DNA from: Incurvaria masculella | Lineage: Eukaryota > Arthropoda > Insecta > Lepidoptera > Incurvariidae | DNA length: 64,000 bases | Direction of reading: 5' to 3' | Assembly: GCA_946894095.1 (NCBI GenBank) | Contig: OX335642.1 | Coordinates: 18,487,021-18,551,020, forward strand | Part shown: positions 10,641 to 22,882 of the stretch, piece after piece | Layout: every line of letters begins with the position of its first letter | Position numbering within the stretch: the stretch's first letter is position 1 | Notes under the pieces: generated by a model | Database searches by the model: none | The model's input: the letters and a program-made list of their open reading frames with translations, nothing else | What the model was told of the DNA's origin: nothing | Made by a program: the position numbers and the translations under genes

Positions 10641-12204
10641 TCTGACAGTTATCAGGCTCAATTTTTTTTTATAACTTTAGATATCCAAATCATTGGTTTC
10701 CTTCCCACATCAGTAACTAAGTTCGATAAAAACATCGCCATCATAGACATTTCTACGCATATGTTTTCTTCACATTTCTTGTGATTTCTTCTCAGTATTA
10801 CAAATAGAAAGAAACAGAACATGTGCGTATAGATCATATTCAAAACGAATTCTCTCTCATTTAAATATTTTTTTAATTCTAAACATAAAAAACTTTTAAA
10901 AATTTTGTGTTTCGTATCATGTTGTAGGTACAAAATTGGATAGTAAAAAAATCATAAAACCTAGCGCAATGAGAAGAATAGCGTGCCACGTTTGATACTA
11001 TAATGATGACGCTAACATTATGTGACCTTAAGAGCCCTCTAGACACTTTAGTGTCGCAGCTTTAAGATTAAAATGTTTATCGACTATCCCAATTAAAACG
11101 ATACTTTGAAAATAACACCGTGTCTTTGTCTTTTACATTTATAAAATTGACGAGGCTATTAAATATTGTATGCATAAACATTTTAATAAATTATAACGTT
11201 TTACCAGAAAGTATTACAACAGTAATCACACTTGGCCGAGTTTTTATAAATATTTATTGACTGGTAAAATACTGTTTAATTTGACTTATTAGTATAATAA
11301 CCATTTAATTGAACTTATCAATTTAAAATTTAAACGCAACCGCAAAAAAATATTGTTTGGACAATCTATTCCCCAAACCACAACCCAAAAACTACGCCCC
11401 GGCAAGTGCATGCGATGGCACACTTAAAAACCCCCAAAATGTACCACAAAAACACCACTTCCTGCTCGGAAACCAGCTGAAATGTTAAAACAAACAAAAA
11501 GTGGGACCTATGGTTATCGAAATAAGGGCCAAATTGGCACGACAATTATTTGTTTAAAATTTAGTTTTTGCTTCGTCTGGACTTCCGTGTGACAGTCGAA
11601 AGGCCGGAGTTTCGGGGATAAGCAGATGCATTGTGTCATGATACACATGCATGCGTATTATCACACAATTTTTTCGGAAAGGCAGGCATATATGATGCGA
11701 TGTGACTAAAGATTATAACATACTTCTTTCACACATGCTCGTCGATTACGGGTGGTACGTACCGTACGTGGTATTTATTTCTAGGCCACCTGGGCTTGAC
11801 ACTTTCGCAGTGTTCAGTGTTCTGTCATTATTTCGTCCATTTAACCAAACCACCTGAACACACACACCCTTTCCTAATTCTCGTAACAAGATCCTATTTT
11901 AGCAGACAATGGCCGCTTTGGTATTGTGCACACTTTGTTAAGCCATGTGGGGAATTAAGTTGACAATTTGTGAAATATAAGTCCAATATAAGGCACGTAG
12001 TTCTTTTGTGGTGTTTTTGGCTAATATCAGCCAAAATGAGATGTTATAAATTAATCCACGGAGATCCATTCACTGTCGACAGTTTTAAAATAAGTACCAA
12101 CCGATCCTTCCTCTATAGGATCATAAACTGTAGGATGCATTACTTGCCGAGGTATTTCCCTAAATTGCAAACTGGGATCAGATAGTGTGATGAAGATAAC
12201 CGGC
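10641..12204. other. AT-rich, no recognisable feature
   Basis: Long AT-rich stretch. The 91-codon minus frame at 10658-10933 is low-complexity and lysine/phenylalanine-rich, as expected from base composition. No repeat shared with the window is visible. Confidence 0.4.
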
Positions 12205-12325
12205 CGGCATGGTTTTCGCAGCCCCCTTGAATTTCCGAAAGCCCACGGGCGACGTCGGGCCCCTCTTATGTGAGGGCCTGGCGTACACCATGTACCGCAA
12301 TCGACATAAAAAAAAAACGAGTTTA
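12205..12325 (+). repeat. Repeat family F copy
   Basis: GGCATGGTTTTCGCAGCCCC, AAAGCCCACGGGCGACGTC and CTTATGTGAGGGCCTGGCGT, ending in an A-run. Related pieces: 7282 (minus), 16728, 31085 (minus), 47575, 48735 and 53505. The A-tail suggests a retroposed element; the head is not clear enough to name. Confidence 0.6.
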
Positions 12326-13298
12326 ACGTGGACGGTACGGCAAGCAAAAGAACACTTGCGTAGGTTTATGACCAATGAAACAATCAACAATAGGGTTGTC
12401 GATCAACAAAGTTTGTTCGGCCTGCGTGGACCAAATCGTTTCGCAGTGAACCCACAGAGGGCGCTGCAGCCAATAGCTTCAATGAATCCGCGGAGACTCG
12501 TTAAAAGTTGTACGTAAAATCCCCCGAAAGAAAGGAGCGCCGCGGTCGTTAGAAAAGTTTATCGGAGCGTGCGAGGTGAGGCAAAGACGATTTGGCCCCG
12601 ATTGAGAACGCAATCGCGGGACCGATCTCCCTGTCTACCCCGATGAACTGGATCACAGGGTGATGGTATGCGAGCTCGGTATGATTCCGTCGGTAAGATG
12701 ATTTTTTTCTAAATCGTAATAGTTTTTTATTGCATTCAAAAATGTTTGTTTAAAAAAGGTTTTTTTGAAATAAAAATTAACCTCACCTAACCAAATACCT
12801 AAATATGAACATTTTTCTGAAGTCGATTACAGTAAAGCCTTTGGTTGTTAAACATTGAAAAAATACTGAGCTTATAGAAGGTACGTTTGCGAAGGTAGAC
12901 ATCCCCATTTTGTCCGAAATATTGTATACTCATCGAAATAAAAAATATCTCTAAAAGGACCTTTTTTACCTTTCAAAGCCATATTTTCTGTTATCTTTCT
13001 ATTTGGAAGAATGAAATAAATAAAATCTTATACCTTTCAGCCAAAACGAGGCACACATCCCCCTTACTGTTAAAAAATCTTATTTTTTTATTTTTTTGAC
13101 AAAATCAGACTAGTCGTACCTTGCCGAGCGGGGACGGAGCGCGCGAAACGTGCGCTGACATGATGGCACTGGCAAGATTCCGCCGTGCGTATTCTTGCCT
13201 TTACGCTATGGTATATAGGCCCCTTAACTACTAGTTTTTATATGATCCACACGTTTTATCGTTAAATTCACATTATTCATATGCCATATTGTACCGGA
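12326..13298. other. Unassigned; CpG-rich pocket near 13115-13180
   Basis: Frames of about 100 codons on both strands (12051-12517) overlap repeat F and are not credible genes. 13115-13180 is CpG-rich (GAGCGGGGACGGAGCGCGCG), but no exon is evident. Confidence 0.35.
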
Positions 13299-13299
13299 A

Positions 13300-13424
13300 T
13301 GTATTAATTGAGTAATATCTGCATAATCTTTTTTAAAGGCTGTATTAATTGAGTAATATCTGCATAATCTTTTTTTAAAGGCATGTATTAATTGAGTAAT
13401 ATCTGCATAATCTTTTTTTAAATC
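13300..13424 (+). repeat. Three-copy ~42-bp tandem repeat
   Basis: TGTATTAATTGAGTAATATC followed by TGCATAATCTTTTTT recurs at 13300, 13341 and 13384. Spacing is 41 and 43 bp because of T-run length changes. Confidence 0.95.
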
Positions 13425-13452
13425 TGATATTAATATCTGTTATAATAGGTTT

Positions 13453-13549
13453 GTAAAAACCATAGACCTGGCATGCGCGCACAGCGCGCAGTAAAAACCA
13501 TAGACCTAGCATGCGCGCACAGCGCGCAGTAAAAACCATAGACCTAGTA
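13453..13549 (+). repeat. 38-bp tandem repeat, about 2.5 copies
   Basis: GTAAAAACCATAGACCT followed by GCATGCGCGCACAGCGCGCA begins at 13453, 13491 and 13529. Each full unit holds an alternating purine-pyrimidine CpG tract. The array sits about 30 bp after the 42-bp array. Confidence 0.95.
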
Positions 13550-13916
13550 TACGAAACTGACCGAAACCATTAACAAAATCTTGTCGACCATATTACAGAG
13601 GTCCATCTACTACTATCTACTAAAGATACATCTCATCTTTGGTCTCATAACTTAAAACATGTCCCAGATTTGTTAAACACAATCAGATCGCCCAGTTTCA
13701 AAGTGTTGCCGGTCGAATATAATGTTATTTGCCAATGTTGTGGCATTTCATTGGGAACAAATAAATTTAACGCGCTCAAACAAACATGTTTGCGCTTTCG
13801 GAAGACTTTAAACAGCACACTCGGAACGAAATAACTACCAACCCTTGCTATCTCTTAGGTAAACTCCTTTGTTTCAAACAACTGTTCAAACAAAGATGTA
13901 TTGTGGATTTATATTG
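13550..13916. other. No recognisable feature
   Basis: Unassigned spacer. Confidence 0.4.
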
Positions 13917-14160
13917 AACTAGCTGAAGTACCCGGCTCCGCTCGGGTCAATGATATTTTAGACTGATATCGGGCTGAATTATTTCCTGGATATTCTCCCA
14001 CCTTCGAGTTTAATTATCGTTACAAAAGGTAGCCTATGTCCTTCTCCAAGTTCCAGGCTATCTCTATACCGAAATTTATAAAACTTGGTTGAGCGGTTTA
14101 GTCGTGAAAACGCAACGGACAAACACAGCTACTTTCGCATTTATAATATTAGTATGGATA
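13917..14160 (+). mobile_element. Short copy of retroelement family R
   Basis: Begins AACTAGCTGAAGTACCCGGC and continues TCCGCTCGGGTCAATG. It ends GCATTTATAATATTAGTATG after TTGAGCGGTTTAGTCGTGAA. The start matches the elements at 21625, 46650 and 47813, but most of their interior is missing. This layout is a common non-LTR/SINE-like repeat of insects; RTE-like is an inference. Confidence 0.7.
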
Positions 14161-14928
14161 ATAAAGTATAGCCACCGAAGCAATCTGACTTTATTTAGAA
14201 GTTTTTTATAAATATATATTAATTCAAAGGTTATATATGTATGTACATGCGAGCATCTGATCAAAATGAGTTAATAAAACAAAATTATAAAGTTTTATGT
14301 TTTGTATTGTATTTAATGAATTGATCACATTATCGTTTTCTCATTCATTTGAAGTAATCAAAATCTGCATTTGGTATGTAATCAGATTTTGAAAATAGTC
14401 AGGAAAATGTGTTAGATCTGGACCTTTGCATTACATGTTCGTCAACTGCTGTATGGCTGAGCTATCAAGACAACTACGTTAGACAACGAATTTGTAAAAA
14501 AAATCCGAATCGACACAACGCTGATGTCGCGTATTCATCCGCTAAGGCATTCAAAATTCACAATAGTCGCAGGTTGGAACCATGTTTCTAGAGAATTCTT
14601 TTTCTGATTATATTAAAATTCCGATTACAATGTTTCAATGTAGATGTCGTTGCGTAACATCAAAATACTTACAACACAATACAAAACTGGCGGAACGCAG
14701 CTTCAAACGCCTAAAAAGTCGGCGGAAATCCTCAACAGCATTGATGATGAACCTCGATGATCGAACACCGAGGCTGATTTATTGCGACAACAAAAGGGTT
14801 AAAAACTGTGGCCTTAAACGAATAATATTATCCTGGGCCAAATAATATATACCCTTGGCACCCTTATCATCTGCCATTGTCAATCACTTCGCATTGACAA
14901 TTCATTAAATTTTCTCCTCCACCCTAAA
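14161..14928. other. No recognisable feature
   Basis: Short plus frames at 14409-14845 are not recognisable and lie in AT-rich DNA. Confidence 0.4.
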
Positions 14929-15258
14929 CAGCAAGCATGGAAGGGCGGGAGTGGCAACCGAAATACGCGTGTGACGGCGGCGTAGTCACTTTAACATACA
15001 ATGGCGACACTGCCGGCGACTCAGTCCGCTTACGAAATCGCTTACTACTGATTTTCGCGAATTCCAACGATACTTACGAGCACGCAAGGACACGTAAGAA
15101 CTTTACAGGACGATATTTAGTTCAACCAACATTCAATGTTGTGCGTCCCGAATTCGTAAGCGAACTAACTACAGCAAGACGCCTTCCACTAACTCATGGC
15201 AACGCTGGCGCCATACGAAATAGTTTCGATCGGCACTCCTGTCATTCCATGCTCGCTG
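14929..15258 (+). mobile_element. MITE family A, most complete uninterrupted copy
   Basis: About 330 bp with imperfect inverted ends: left AGCAAGCATGGAAGGGCGGG, right CCTGTCATTCCATGCTCGCT. The internal landmarks used to identify other copies are here: AATGGCGACACTGCC, CGCTTACTACTGATTTTC, ACAGGACGATATTTAGT, GTGCGTCCCGAATTCGTAAG and CGAACTAACTACAG. A 129-codon frame across it is incidental. Confidence 0.85.
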
Positions 15259-15369
15259 ACCCAAAACTGCAAGCATTCCCAAGATCAACCACCAGCGCGC
15301 TCCGCCAATTAGTTGCAGCCTCCTAGCATCTCACCAACGAAGTCGGACCGAGTACCGACTCCTTCGGTA

Positions 15370-15510
15370 TCTAATTAAATTAGGTGACACTCGAAAAGTT
15401 GGCGGCGCCACCGCGCCGGCGCGCCACCGGGGCGTGGGGAGACGTACCCAGGCTCTCCTTACCGTTGGTGGTTGCCATGAAGCACCGAAGGGAAAGTAAG
15501 GTAAGAAAGA
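15370..15510 (+). other. CpG-rich block ending at a donor-like site
   Basis: GGCGGCGCCACCGCGCCGGC at about 15402 gives way to AAAGTAAGGTAAGAAAG at 15494, where AAG|GTAAGA fits the splice donor consensus. The frame on the plus strand is open through the block but has no recognisable domain, and an upstream ATG start is lacking. Could be a small exon; weak. Confidence 0.2.
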
Positions 15511-16727
15511 ACTACTTTGGGTTAGTTTTGGTTACGACTGAAGGCTTAAGACTTTATGATGCGTCCCCGGTCACTGTGCTACTAGTTAATGATCACATGC
15601 AACGCTATAAATATATCCATCCATATAAAAGAACGAGGCTAGCCGCATGCCAGATTCGTGTACCGCGTATCAAGAAACCACGTAAAGTTTAAGTAAAAAA
15701 TAAGCTATCAAATCCCTGATTTGTCATGTAACTTGAGATTACAGACTAATCCATGAGACGATTGTCGCAAATATATATTTTGAAATGGATTACGAGTGGC
15801 TCGTAGCCTTGGATTACACCTGTGGTTTCTCGTGTCGAATACTAGGGCCTGCACATTATTATTTTTATACAAGACTGGAAGGTGCTTTTTCGTAGAGAAT
15901 GCGTGTCCATGGTTTGGGATATTTGTAAATCTGTAGATCCCTTTAACTACTTACTAGGCCTAATTGTTAAGTCCGTCCAGGTTACCATAGCAATGATCTC
16001 TGAATATAGTCGACGCGACATGGAAAAATAGTGCGAGTTTCCATCTAGTCCAATGTGGAAAAGAAACGACGAAATACAGTTCCTTCATAAATGCTGTGTG
16101 TAATAAATGCTGCTTTGCGAATTCAATTCATTTCTATGCTTCACGGGCACAAAATGTTCTATTTCATTTTTGAAATAAATAACATCTACGGAAGACCCTC
16201 CTAAAAGTCATACTGATTTCGTAAAATACTTCTGATATTTCTTCCTAACTTCTGTCCTCTTCATGCTTCGGACTCTCCTTATAATTGAGCTTAGTGGTCA
16301 GAACTGACTCTCCACTCCATTCTCTCGTTCATGAACCGACCGACACCCAACGAAGCTATCCCTCTCGGCCGGGCTTGGCTTTGTTTGCTGTCGCCTGTGT
16401 ACATATTTAGTCTGGAGTTTGCGAGGTCGCCGACCGAAAATCTCATAATCTGGATGTCTGGATGCACTTTTGAAGTGGATTCTTTTTAATACGCTCATTT
16501 TCCCGCACGAATTTTAGCACCTCCACTAAATATTTTATGAGTTGGATGTTTCGACAAAGACAAATAGACATAACTAAATACTTTTACTTATACCACTATA
16601 TGTATAACTTAACATGGACTGAATTTACAAGTGGATTTTACCTAGATTTATAAAATAATTCGTGATCGCAATCGCATTTTGCTTGCCCAAATATAACACA
16701 ATTTAGACATATATGACTTGGTTGCTT
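15511..16727. other. No recognisable feature
   Basis: AT-rich spacer; no repeat or coding signal I can support. Confidence 0.4.
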
Positions 16728-16850
16728 CAAACATGGTTTTCGCAACACTCACGAAGTTCTCAAGCCTATGGGCGTCGTCGAATGTGTGTGTCTCTTATGT
16801 GAAGGATCCGGCGTGAGCCATAGGCCGCGCTTGAATAAGAAAAATATGTT
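16728..16850 (+). repeat. Repeat family F, diverged copy
   Basis: AAACATGGTTTTCGCAACAC, CCTATGGGCGTCGTCGAATG and CTTATGTGAAGGATCCGGCG align with the copy at 12205. More diverged. Confidence 0.5.
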
Positions 16851-17694
16851 TTTGAGATTGAGATTCAGAATGTTCAAGCGAAGCTGGGTTACGTTTTATC
16901 GCCAACTTCGTTTGGCTAGGAAAGCTGCTTCCCTCGCAAACATGACCCGAATTTGAAGGAGATCATTCAAGTTGGTGCTATAAAGAGCAGAGATCAAACA
17001 ATATTGTATTTCTAAACAAAAGACGACGTAACCTCGTGTAAGACGTTCGTATTACGTAGACAGATGCCTGTACTCGAGTACCTAGGCTGCCGACAAGAGC
17101 CGTGCGAAGTAAGGAATTAATGCTGGTGTAATGAGCTTACATCAATCCTGTTACTGAAGCCGCTACGAAAGCACAAATTACAATTAAGTACACAATTTGT
17201 ATCAGTCAAGCGTTTGTGTTCATTTTGCCTAAACAGATTACAGCTTTTTATCGAAAAACACTCACGGTGTTTGAAGGAATGATTTGTTTGTTTCGTACGT
17301 TTTCTCGTGTTGACATAATAGATTTGTGGGTTACAAGTTTAAATTAAAAATCGATTGGTGAATACTTTCAGGACTTTGTAATTTTTTTTTCTATTTAAAC
17401 GAGACCATACCGGTCTCTTTTCAATTTAAAATTAACACAAAGCGTTAAGATACTTAATTATACGTTGCTGAGGCAATCATAATAATTTTGAAAGAAATCT
17501 TTATTTTTATGGATTCAATATTCCTTTCCATGCAAAATTTCGCAAATTTTAGTGCGTGTTTCTATAGTTATTTTATACGAATATATAGAGGGGTGATCCT
17601 AAAATATTCAGATGAATTGTGCTATCGCCAATTGACGTAATTTATAAATCAAAATATTTTATTGTGTTAGATAATAAATATCGCTTATAAGGTA
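16851..17694. other. No recognisable feature
   Basis: AT-rich spacer. Confidence 0.4.
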
Positions 17695-17708
17695 GAGTGG
17701 GGGGGCTA

Positions 17709-17903
17709 AGAGCTCACGCTGGGGCACTCCGGCACACATTTCCCTGCAGGAGTGTGCTCGGCGCCCGCCGCGGCGGAGTGTTGTTAAACATGTTGGCAAG
17801 TTGGAATGCGAGGCTGTTCACCGGCGCCTCCACTCCCATAATCGAAGTTTCGAGAGCCCCCACTACGCCGCAGCGAGTCGAAAGCCTTTGCGAGAACGCT
17901 TGA
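17709..17903 (-). other. GC-rich open frame, possible old coding remnant
   Basis: On the minus strand about 65 codons are open in a balanced, non-repetitive composition (it includes METs, prolines and NNTPP), ending at a stop near 17709. The plus strand is also open over the same region. No family is recognised. It could be a remnant of a retroelement reading frame, a small exon or chance openness of GC-rich DNA. Confidence 0.2.
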
Positions 17904-17910
17904 GTTGCGA

Positions 17911-18825
17911 TAGACTGGTCCGCTTGATGTATGATGCTAGTACTGAAGTAAGCTGCCGCTGTTAATTTGGTGCTCGGAAAGACGTTTCCAAAAACGAATC
18001 GTTCTTAAGCAAATGAATGATACAGTCAACAAGGGTCGAACAAGAAATTCATTTCGAACAGCAATAAAGAAAGAAAATCAACTAAATGAAAAAATCCGAC
18101 AGAGGTAGTAACCTCTTTTGCAAATTGTTTAACACGGACACGCGCAATCGAAGCGCTTAATCTGCCTAAGTAGGAAGACGGGCAAAACAACCGTCTGCGC
18201 CAACAAATATTATGCTCCTTAATAACTCTTGGAGAAATAAGGCGAAGATTAAGAAGTAAAAAACCTACCGAAGGCGGCTAATGCAGAAACAGCACAAATT
18301 CAACGAGTTGGTTACGCTGGATCGCAACGGCTTGAGGGAAAAAGCGACAAGTTCGCTGAAGCTACTAAGTATTTTACATTTTTCAAAGCACTAACATTGC
18401 AGCGAGTAATTTTAGATTCCTCTTTACTTTGTTATGAGGTAAGAAAATAATTATTTTGGGACCTAGTCATAAGATCTAAGTTTTTCGGAATGCATCGGCA
18501 AACTACTAATTAAGAAATCTGTTGGCCAACGCGGTAAGCTTAAGCTTTCTTTCTAGGGCGAATGAGCATGGGGACACATAGATGATATTAGGCACCATGT
18601 GCAGCCCGCGAGCATGAAGGAAAATGAATATTTAGTAGTTTAATTTATTTCATTATAGATTTCCGTGTTGTTTTGATCGATTCCGATAAAAGTAAGACAA
18701 TAAGAAAAACATTTTGTTTTAATAAATAAACATTTTAGCTCTACGCGTTTCAATACATTATTAATTAAATAAAAATCACAATATTTTTAATGACAGCAAA
18801 ATAGTTGTCATTCATAAACTAAGAT
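17911..18825. other. No recognisable feature
   Basis: AT-rich spacer. ATGAGGTAAGAAA at 18434 resembles a splice donor but has no exon to go with it. Confidence 0.4.
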
Positions 18826-19115
18826 CAAAAGGGAATCCGCCTACTATGAGACCCGCTGTATCAAATTTTCTAAAACTACCAACTCAATTCAAACGTTTAT
18901 GCCACACCCAAACATAGTCGCAGACGTATTGGAGGGTTTATGTGGGTAGGTACTGACATGGATAACGCGTTTCTGGAATACATATGCGCGCGGTGGCGAT
19001 GTTTGGACTGTGTGGTTCGCGCGGCCGGCTTCCCATACGATTATATGCACACTTTGTCCACACAGCTGAGTCGCGATAACGACCACATGCCACTTCTCCT
19101 TCCTTTTCTCTTAAG
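18826..19115 (+). mobile_element. MITE family G, copy 1
   Basis: Contains GAGACCCGCTGTATCAAATT, AACATAGTCGCAGACGTATT, GCGCGCGGTGGCGATG and the end CCACTTCTCCTTCCTTTTCT. It matches 32709-33017 over its whole length. No coding capacity. Confidence 0.75.
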
Positions 19116-19800
19116 TGTTTATAACTAATCTATGATTATCTAAACGACTTTCATCGCGACAACCCTTGCCACGATCAGTTTCTTGACGGGTGACCGTTTT
19201 CGTCCGTTGGGACTGTACGGCTCGGATTCCAAGTAAAACTGTAGGTCACCTTTCTCACTATATGGTAAAGTTATTTCCATCCGACACGGTAACCGCATTG
19301 AATGAAAAGATGATTAGATGCAATAATTAAAAGAATGCTTGATTTTTTATCCAGTTAAATGTAGTCGTGAAATATAAGGAATAAGGAAGTCCTAGCATTG
19401 CACCTGTTTACATTCAAATGTGGTATTTTGGGCTAACGTCATAAAAGGTGTGGTATTAACGGCGAGAATGGAAGGACGAGAGTAGCAACCGAAACTCGTT
19501 GGTATTGGGGAAGCATACAAAACCAGCAGCGCCAGCGAGTGAGTACGCTTACTCATTCGCTTACCACTGATTTTCATGAGTTCCAACGGCACTTAAGAAC
19601 ACGTAAAAACTTCACCGGATGCTATTTAGTGCAACGAACATTCAATGTTGCGCGTCCCGAATTCGAAAGCGTAACTACAGTTAGACGTATTCCACTTACT
19701 CGTGGCTACGCTGCCGCCATACGTATGAGTTCCGATCGCTACCCCCATCCTTCCGTGCTCGCTGGGTAACCATCCATGTTAAGTTCAATAAAAATCTTAG
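19116..19800 (+). mobile_element. SINE body interrupted by MITE A
   Basis: SINE sequence runs 19205-19460 (GGCTCGGATTCCAAGTAAAA; AAGTCCTAGCATTGCACC; GTGTGGTATTAAC) and resumes at 19767 with TAACCATCCATGTTAAGTTC. The intervening 19461-19766 is MITE A. The head upstream of 19205 is too diverged to classify. Confidence 0.7.
19461..19766 (+). mobile_element. MITE family A inserted in a SINE, TAAC duplication
   Basis: 306 bp from GGCGAGAATGGAAGGACGAG to CATCCTTCCGTGCTCGCTGG, flanked by TAAC at 19457-19460 and 19767-19770. The uninterrupted SINE (GGTATTAGCCATCCATGT) confirms the junction, so a 4-bp duplication is likely, although it could be TA or TAA plus chance. Confidence 0.75.
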
Positions 19801-20307
19801 ATATAAAATGTAAGGTGTATTTGTTTTCTCTAAATACAGAACTAGGTTAAGTGTATCCGCAACGCAATAAATTGACACATCTCCGCCCAAAAACTACCAC
19901 AAAAGTCGCATGCCATACCGCTTCAAGCGCTCCGGTCGCTGGGAGCACATCGGACCCAATTTTTTAAGTGTTGCGAGTAAATTCCCGAGCAGCGTTAAGT
20001 GCTATCATAAATTCACCTCAGCGCTGGAAAAAACAAAGCGCTACCGTAGCGTCGCGCTCCATCCAACACTTATTTACCAAACTTTCCAGTATATTTAAAT
20101 CTCCTACTAGGGAAATCGTTCGGATTCTTTTAATTTCGCCTTCCGGGGTCCCTGTCGGGGCCCCATCTTTCTCTAACTCAAACACTCCACCCGCCTTTTA
20201 ATATTGTTCAAGTTTAATTTCAATTTTGAAACTGTGAAAAATATTGGAATCTTCTCCAACGCGTCCATTCAGGAGGACACAAATCGAAATTAGAGAGCAT
20301 GTTTTCC
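19801..20307. other. No recognisable feature
   Basis: Two overlapping short plus frames (19910-20201) are not recognisable. Confidence 0.4.
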
Positions 20308-20850
20308 AGGGTTCCGTTCATCCAAGAAAAAAGGAACACTTATAAGATCACTCCGATATCCGTCTGTGTGTCTGTCGGTTAAGACCCCTTTTCTCGGGAA
20401 TGCGTGGAGGTATTAAGTGATCGGTTCGATCCGCCTCATTCATGCACCACTTTCTTTATCTTTTTGATTTGGATAAGTGCATTTATTCACGAGATTATTT
20501 GCGAGCTGTTCCGTGGTTCGGATTCCACGTAAAGCTGTAGGTCCCCCTTCCCCTACCAGTTGGTAGGGTGCAAACGCACCCGGGTTGGTATTATGAATGA
20601 TCGAAGCGGCAATGTAAAATTGTCCGTGTTTTTCATCAAGCCCATGTAGCACAAGAGAACGTCCTGGCATTGCATCTGATTCCTTCGGCGGTGTCTTGGA
20701 CTAATATCATGACGGTGGTTATGGTATTTTAGTCATCCATGTCCAGTTCCATGCATAAAAAGAATACTTAGTTAGGTTCGGTTAGGTTATGGCCCTTGGA
20801 GCTCTAAAAAATCAAGCTTCTCAGTTAACGTGATATAAAAAACCCGAACG
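20308..20850 (+). repeat. Second lepidopteran hairpin repeat, split by a SINE
   Basis: Left part 20308-20407: AGGGTTCCGTTCATCC, CCGTCTGTGTGTCTGTCGG, GACCCCTTTTCTCGGGAATG and CGTGGAGGTATTAAG. Right part 20790-20850: GCCCTTGGAGCTCTAAAAAA and TCAAGCTTCTCAGTTAACG. I recognise this order from lepidopteran genomes. The gap is filled by the tRNA-headed SINE. Confidence 0.65.
20408..20770 (+). mobile_element. tRNA-headed SINE inserted in a repeat
   Basis: The B-box part of the head is GATCGGTTCGATCCGCC at 20417; the A box is lost. Then the linker CATGCACCACTTTCTTTATC, junction GTGGTTCGGATTCCACGTAA, body GGGTAGGG-like segment with CGCACCCGGGTTGGTA, tail AACGTCCTGGCATTGCATC and a terminal A-rich run. 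Confidence 0.7.
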
Positions 20851-21624
20851 TTTACTAAGCATATATTGACACTGAGAAAAAAAACCAAGGTGCTTCCCGT
20901 TTCCCTAGATTCTCAAAATTTGGCAAGAAGCGAGGTCTTAAGTGAAAATCGTAAATATTTAGTTTAAACATGTCCTTTTTGGATGGTAATGCCGATTTTA
21001 CTATGGGCCAGAAAACCGCTACTACTTAAACGATACCGTATCAACCAAGTATTTTCATTCCTCACATGCTTACACACAATAATTAATATGGTCTACTTTA
21101 CTTTAACAGCAGGAATAACCCGTCAGACACTTTTAAAAATGCATATTCGAGGTTAGTCAGGTGAAATGTTACTTCTCTATGTGTCTTTGTTCACACGGAA
21201 AGGCAAGGACTTTCAGCATAGAACCATAAATATATTTTTTCTATTAATTACGAAAAATGCATTTAAGTTAAATTATAATTAAAATAGTAGTTGACGAATA
21301 ATTACAAACGTATGTTTGTAGAGGAAGCGAAATCAGTATGCTATGATGGAACAGTATGGTCGTAAACCTTAAAATAAATTGATCTGGCTGATAACCTTTT
21401 CCTTCCGATCTAAAGGAAAATATTATAGCGATAGCAGCGCCAGTCGGTTCTCCGTAAACTATTGAAGACGTACTGACCGATCTTTACCTTGATACATGCA
21501 TACAATATGTCATGATGACGGCTTGTCGCGGTCGGAGCTGCCAGATATTGGTATAGGAATAGACCAAAACTAAACCGGAAGTATAATGATAAAATATTGT
21601 ATTAGTAACATAATTCATTTTACT
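20851..21624. other. No recognisable feature
   Basis: AT-rich spacer. Confidence 0.4.
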
Positions 21625-21865
21625 TCTAGCTGCGGTACCCGGCTCCGCTCGGGTCAATGTCGTGTTGGATTGATTTCGGTCTGAATTATTTCCTGGATAT
21701 AAAGTAACCCACCAAAAGGCTGGTCCAGGACTAAATTTACCAAATTTAATGATTAACATCGACATATTCCCATTTCGAGCTTCGTAAACAATTGGGAGCG
21801 AATTTTGAAAGCATGTGCCGCCAGACCCTTACTGCACTGGCACTGCTACAAAGAAATTGATACAA

Positions 21866-22020
21866 CACCAACAAAGGCGGGATTAACCCTACCACCTTCC
21901 TTACTTTTGCAATGTTTTATGAGGAATACGAACCACAGCCACCTTCAACATCGAAAACGGTAACCCATCCGGAAAGTGACTGCGCCCAGAGTTGCTATAA
22001 GTTGTTAAAATACACAAATA
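21866..22020 (-). mobile_element. Fossil 5S-headed SINE inside retroelement R
   Basis: Minus-strand remnant: GCGGGATTAACCCTACCACC (body), GAACCACAGCCACCTTCAAC (head/body junction) and AACCCATCC with GAGTTGCTATAAG (the 5S box region). The same fossil is at the same relative place in the copies at 46650 and 47813. The 113-codon plus frame here is an accident of antisense SINE sequence. Confidence 0.6.
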
Positions 22021-22332
22021 AGTCGGGCGAGTGGTTCGAAGTTATCGCTCTGCATGATATCGTGAAACTTTCTGCAGGCCTTTTTGGACCTAAAATTTTC
22101 AAGTACATAGTTTTAATTTTTCTCTTAAGGTTTGTATTAAATATAAAAAAATTACATACGCAATCCTTGCCCCCCCCCCCCCCTAAAGCCGCGGCCCTCC
22201 CGCCGAGCCACGCGGAGAATTCCGGTTTGTATGACAGCTACATCTTAACGTAAGCGGAACTGAATTATATATAGCCTATCGCGTGTATTTACATACATGT
22301 GTAGTAAGTTTCATCGAATTCGGATGATCGGT

Positions 22333-22882
22333 TTAAGGTGGCCCATCGCGCTCATCTCCCCATACAAAAGGGGAAAGAAGATCACGCCCATATTTCTTGT
22401 CAGAGATCCAAAATTTTGCTCAAAATAGCTTTATTTGGTCGAACTAGATGTCTGTTGACCATTGGCATTGTAAAATTGTGTTTGGTTTCTAAGTTATAAG
22501 GTCCGAAAGTTCGCTTTTTTCGCGCGTTTTATACAATAACTTTGGAGGTGGATTACGCAATGATAAAGTAAGAACATCTTAAAAAGATTAGTCATCAGAC
22601 ATAGCTTATTTAATCAAGATTTATAATCTATTTGGTTTTTGTTCGATTTTTTACTACAGCGGTCGTGGTTTACTTTTAGCTGTAAGTCGTTTTGAAATTA
22701 AAATTTTCGTAAATCTTATCAAATCATACATTATGCACATTGTTTTTTTAGTGGACATGTTGCATCTTCCTCATCACGGAGCCTGTCTTATTCTTTGAAA
22801 CAGAGAAGGTCCCAGAGCGCAACAGCACGGTTTTGTACCGTGCCCGCGAATGAGTTAGGGCCGCCGGGTTGGACCACCTTAA
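22333..22882 (+). mobile_element. MITE family B, copy 3 (TTAA duplication)
   Basis: 542-bp element from GGTGGCCCATCGCGCTCATC to CGCCGGGTTGGACCACC, with TTAA at 22333-22336 and 22879-22882. Same orientation as copy 1 and closely similar through the interior. Confidence 0.85.

Noticed and set aside
14937..15326. 129-codon open frame on the plus strand
   Set aside because: It lies across MITE A and its terminal repeat, and other copies of the element do not keep the frame.
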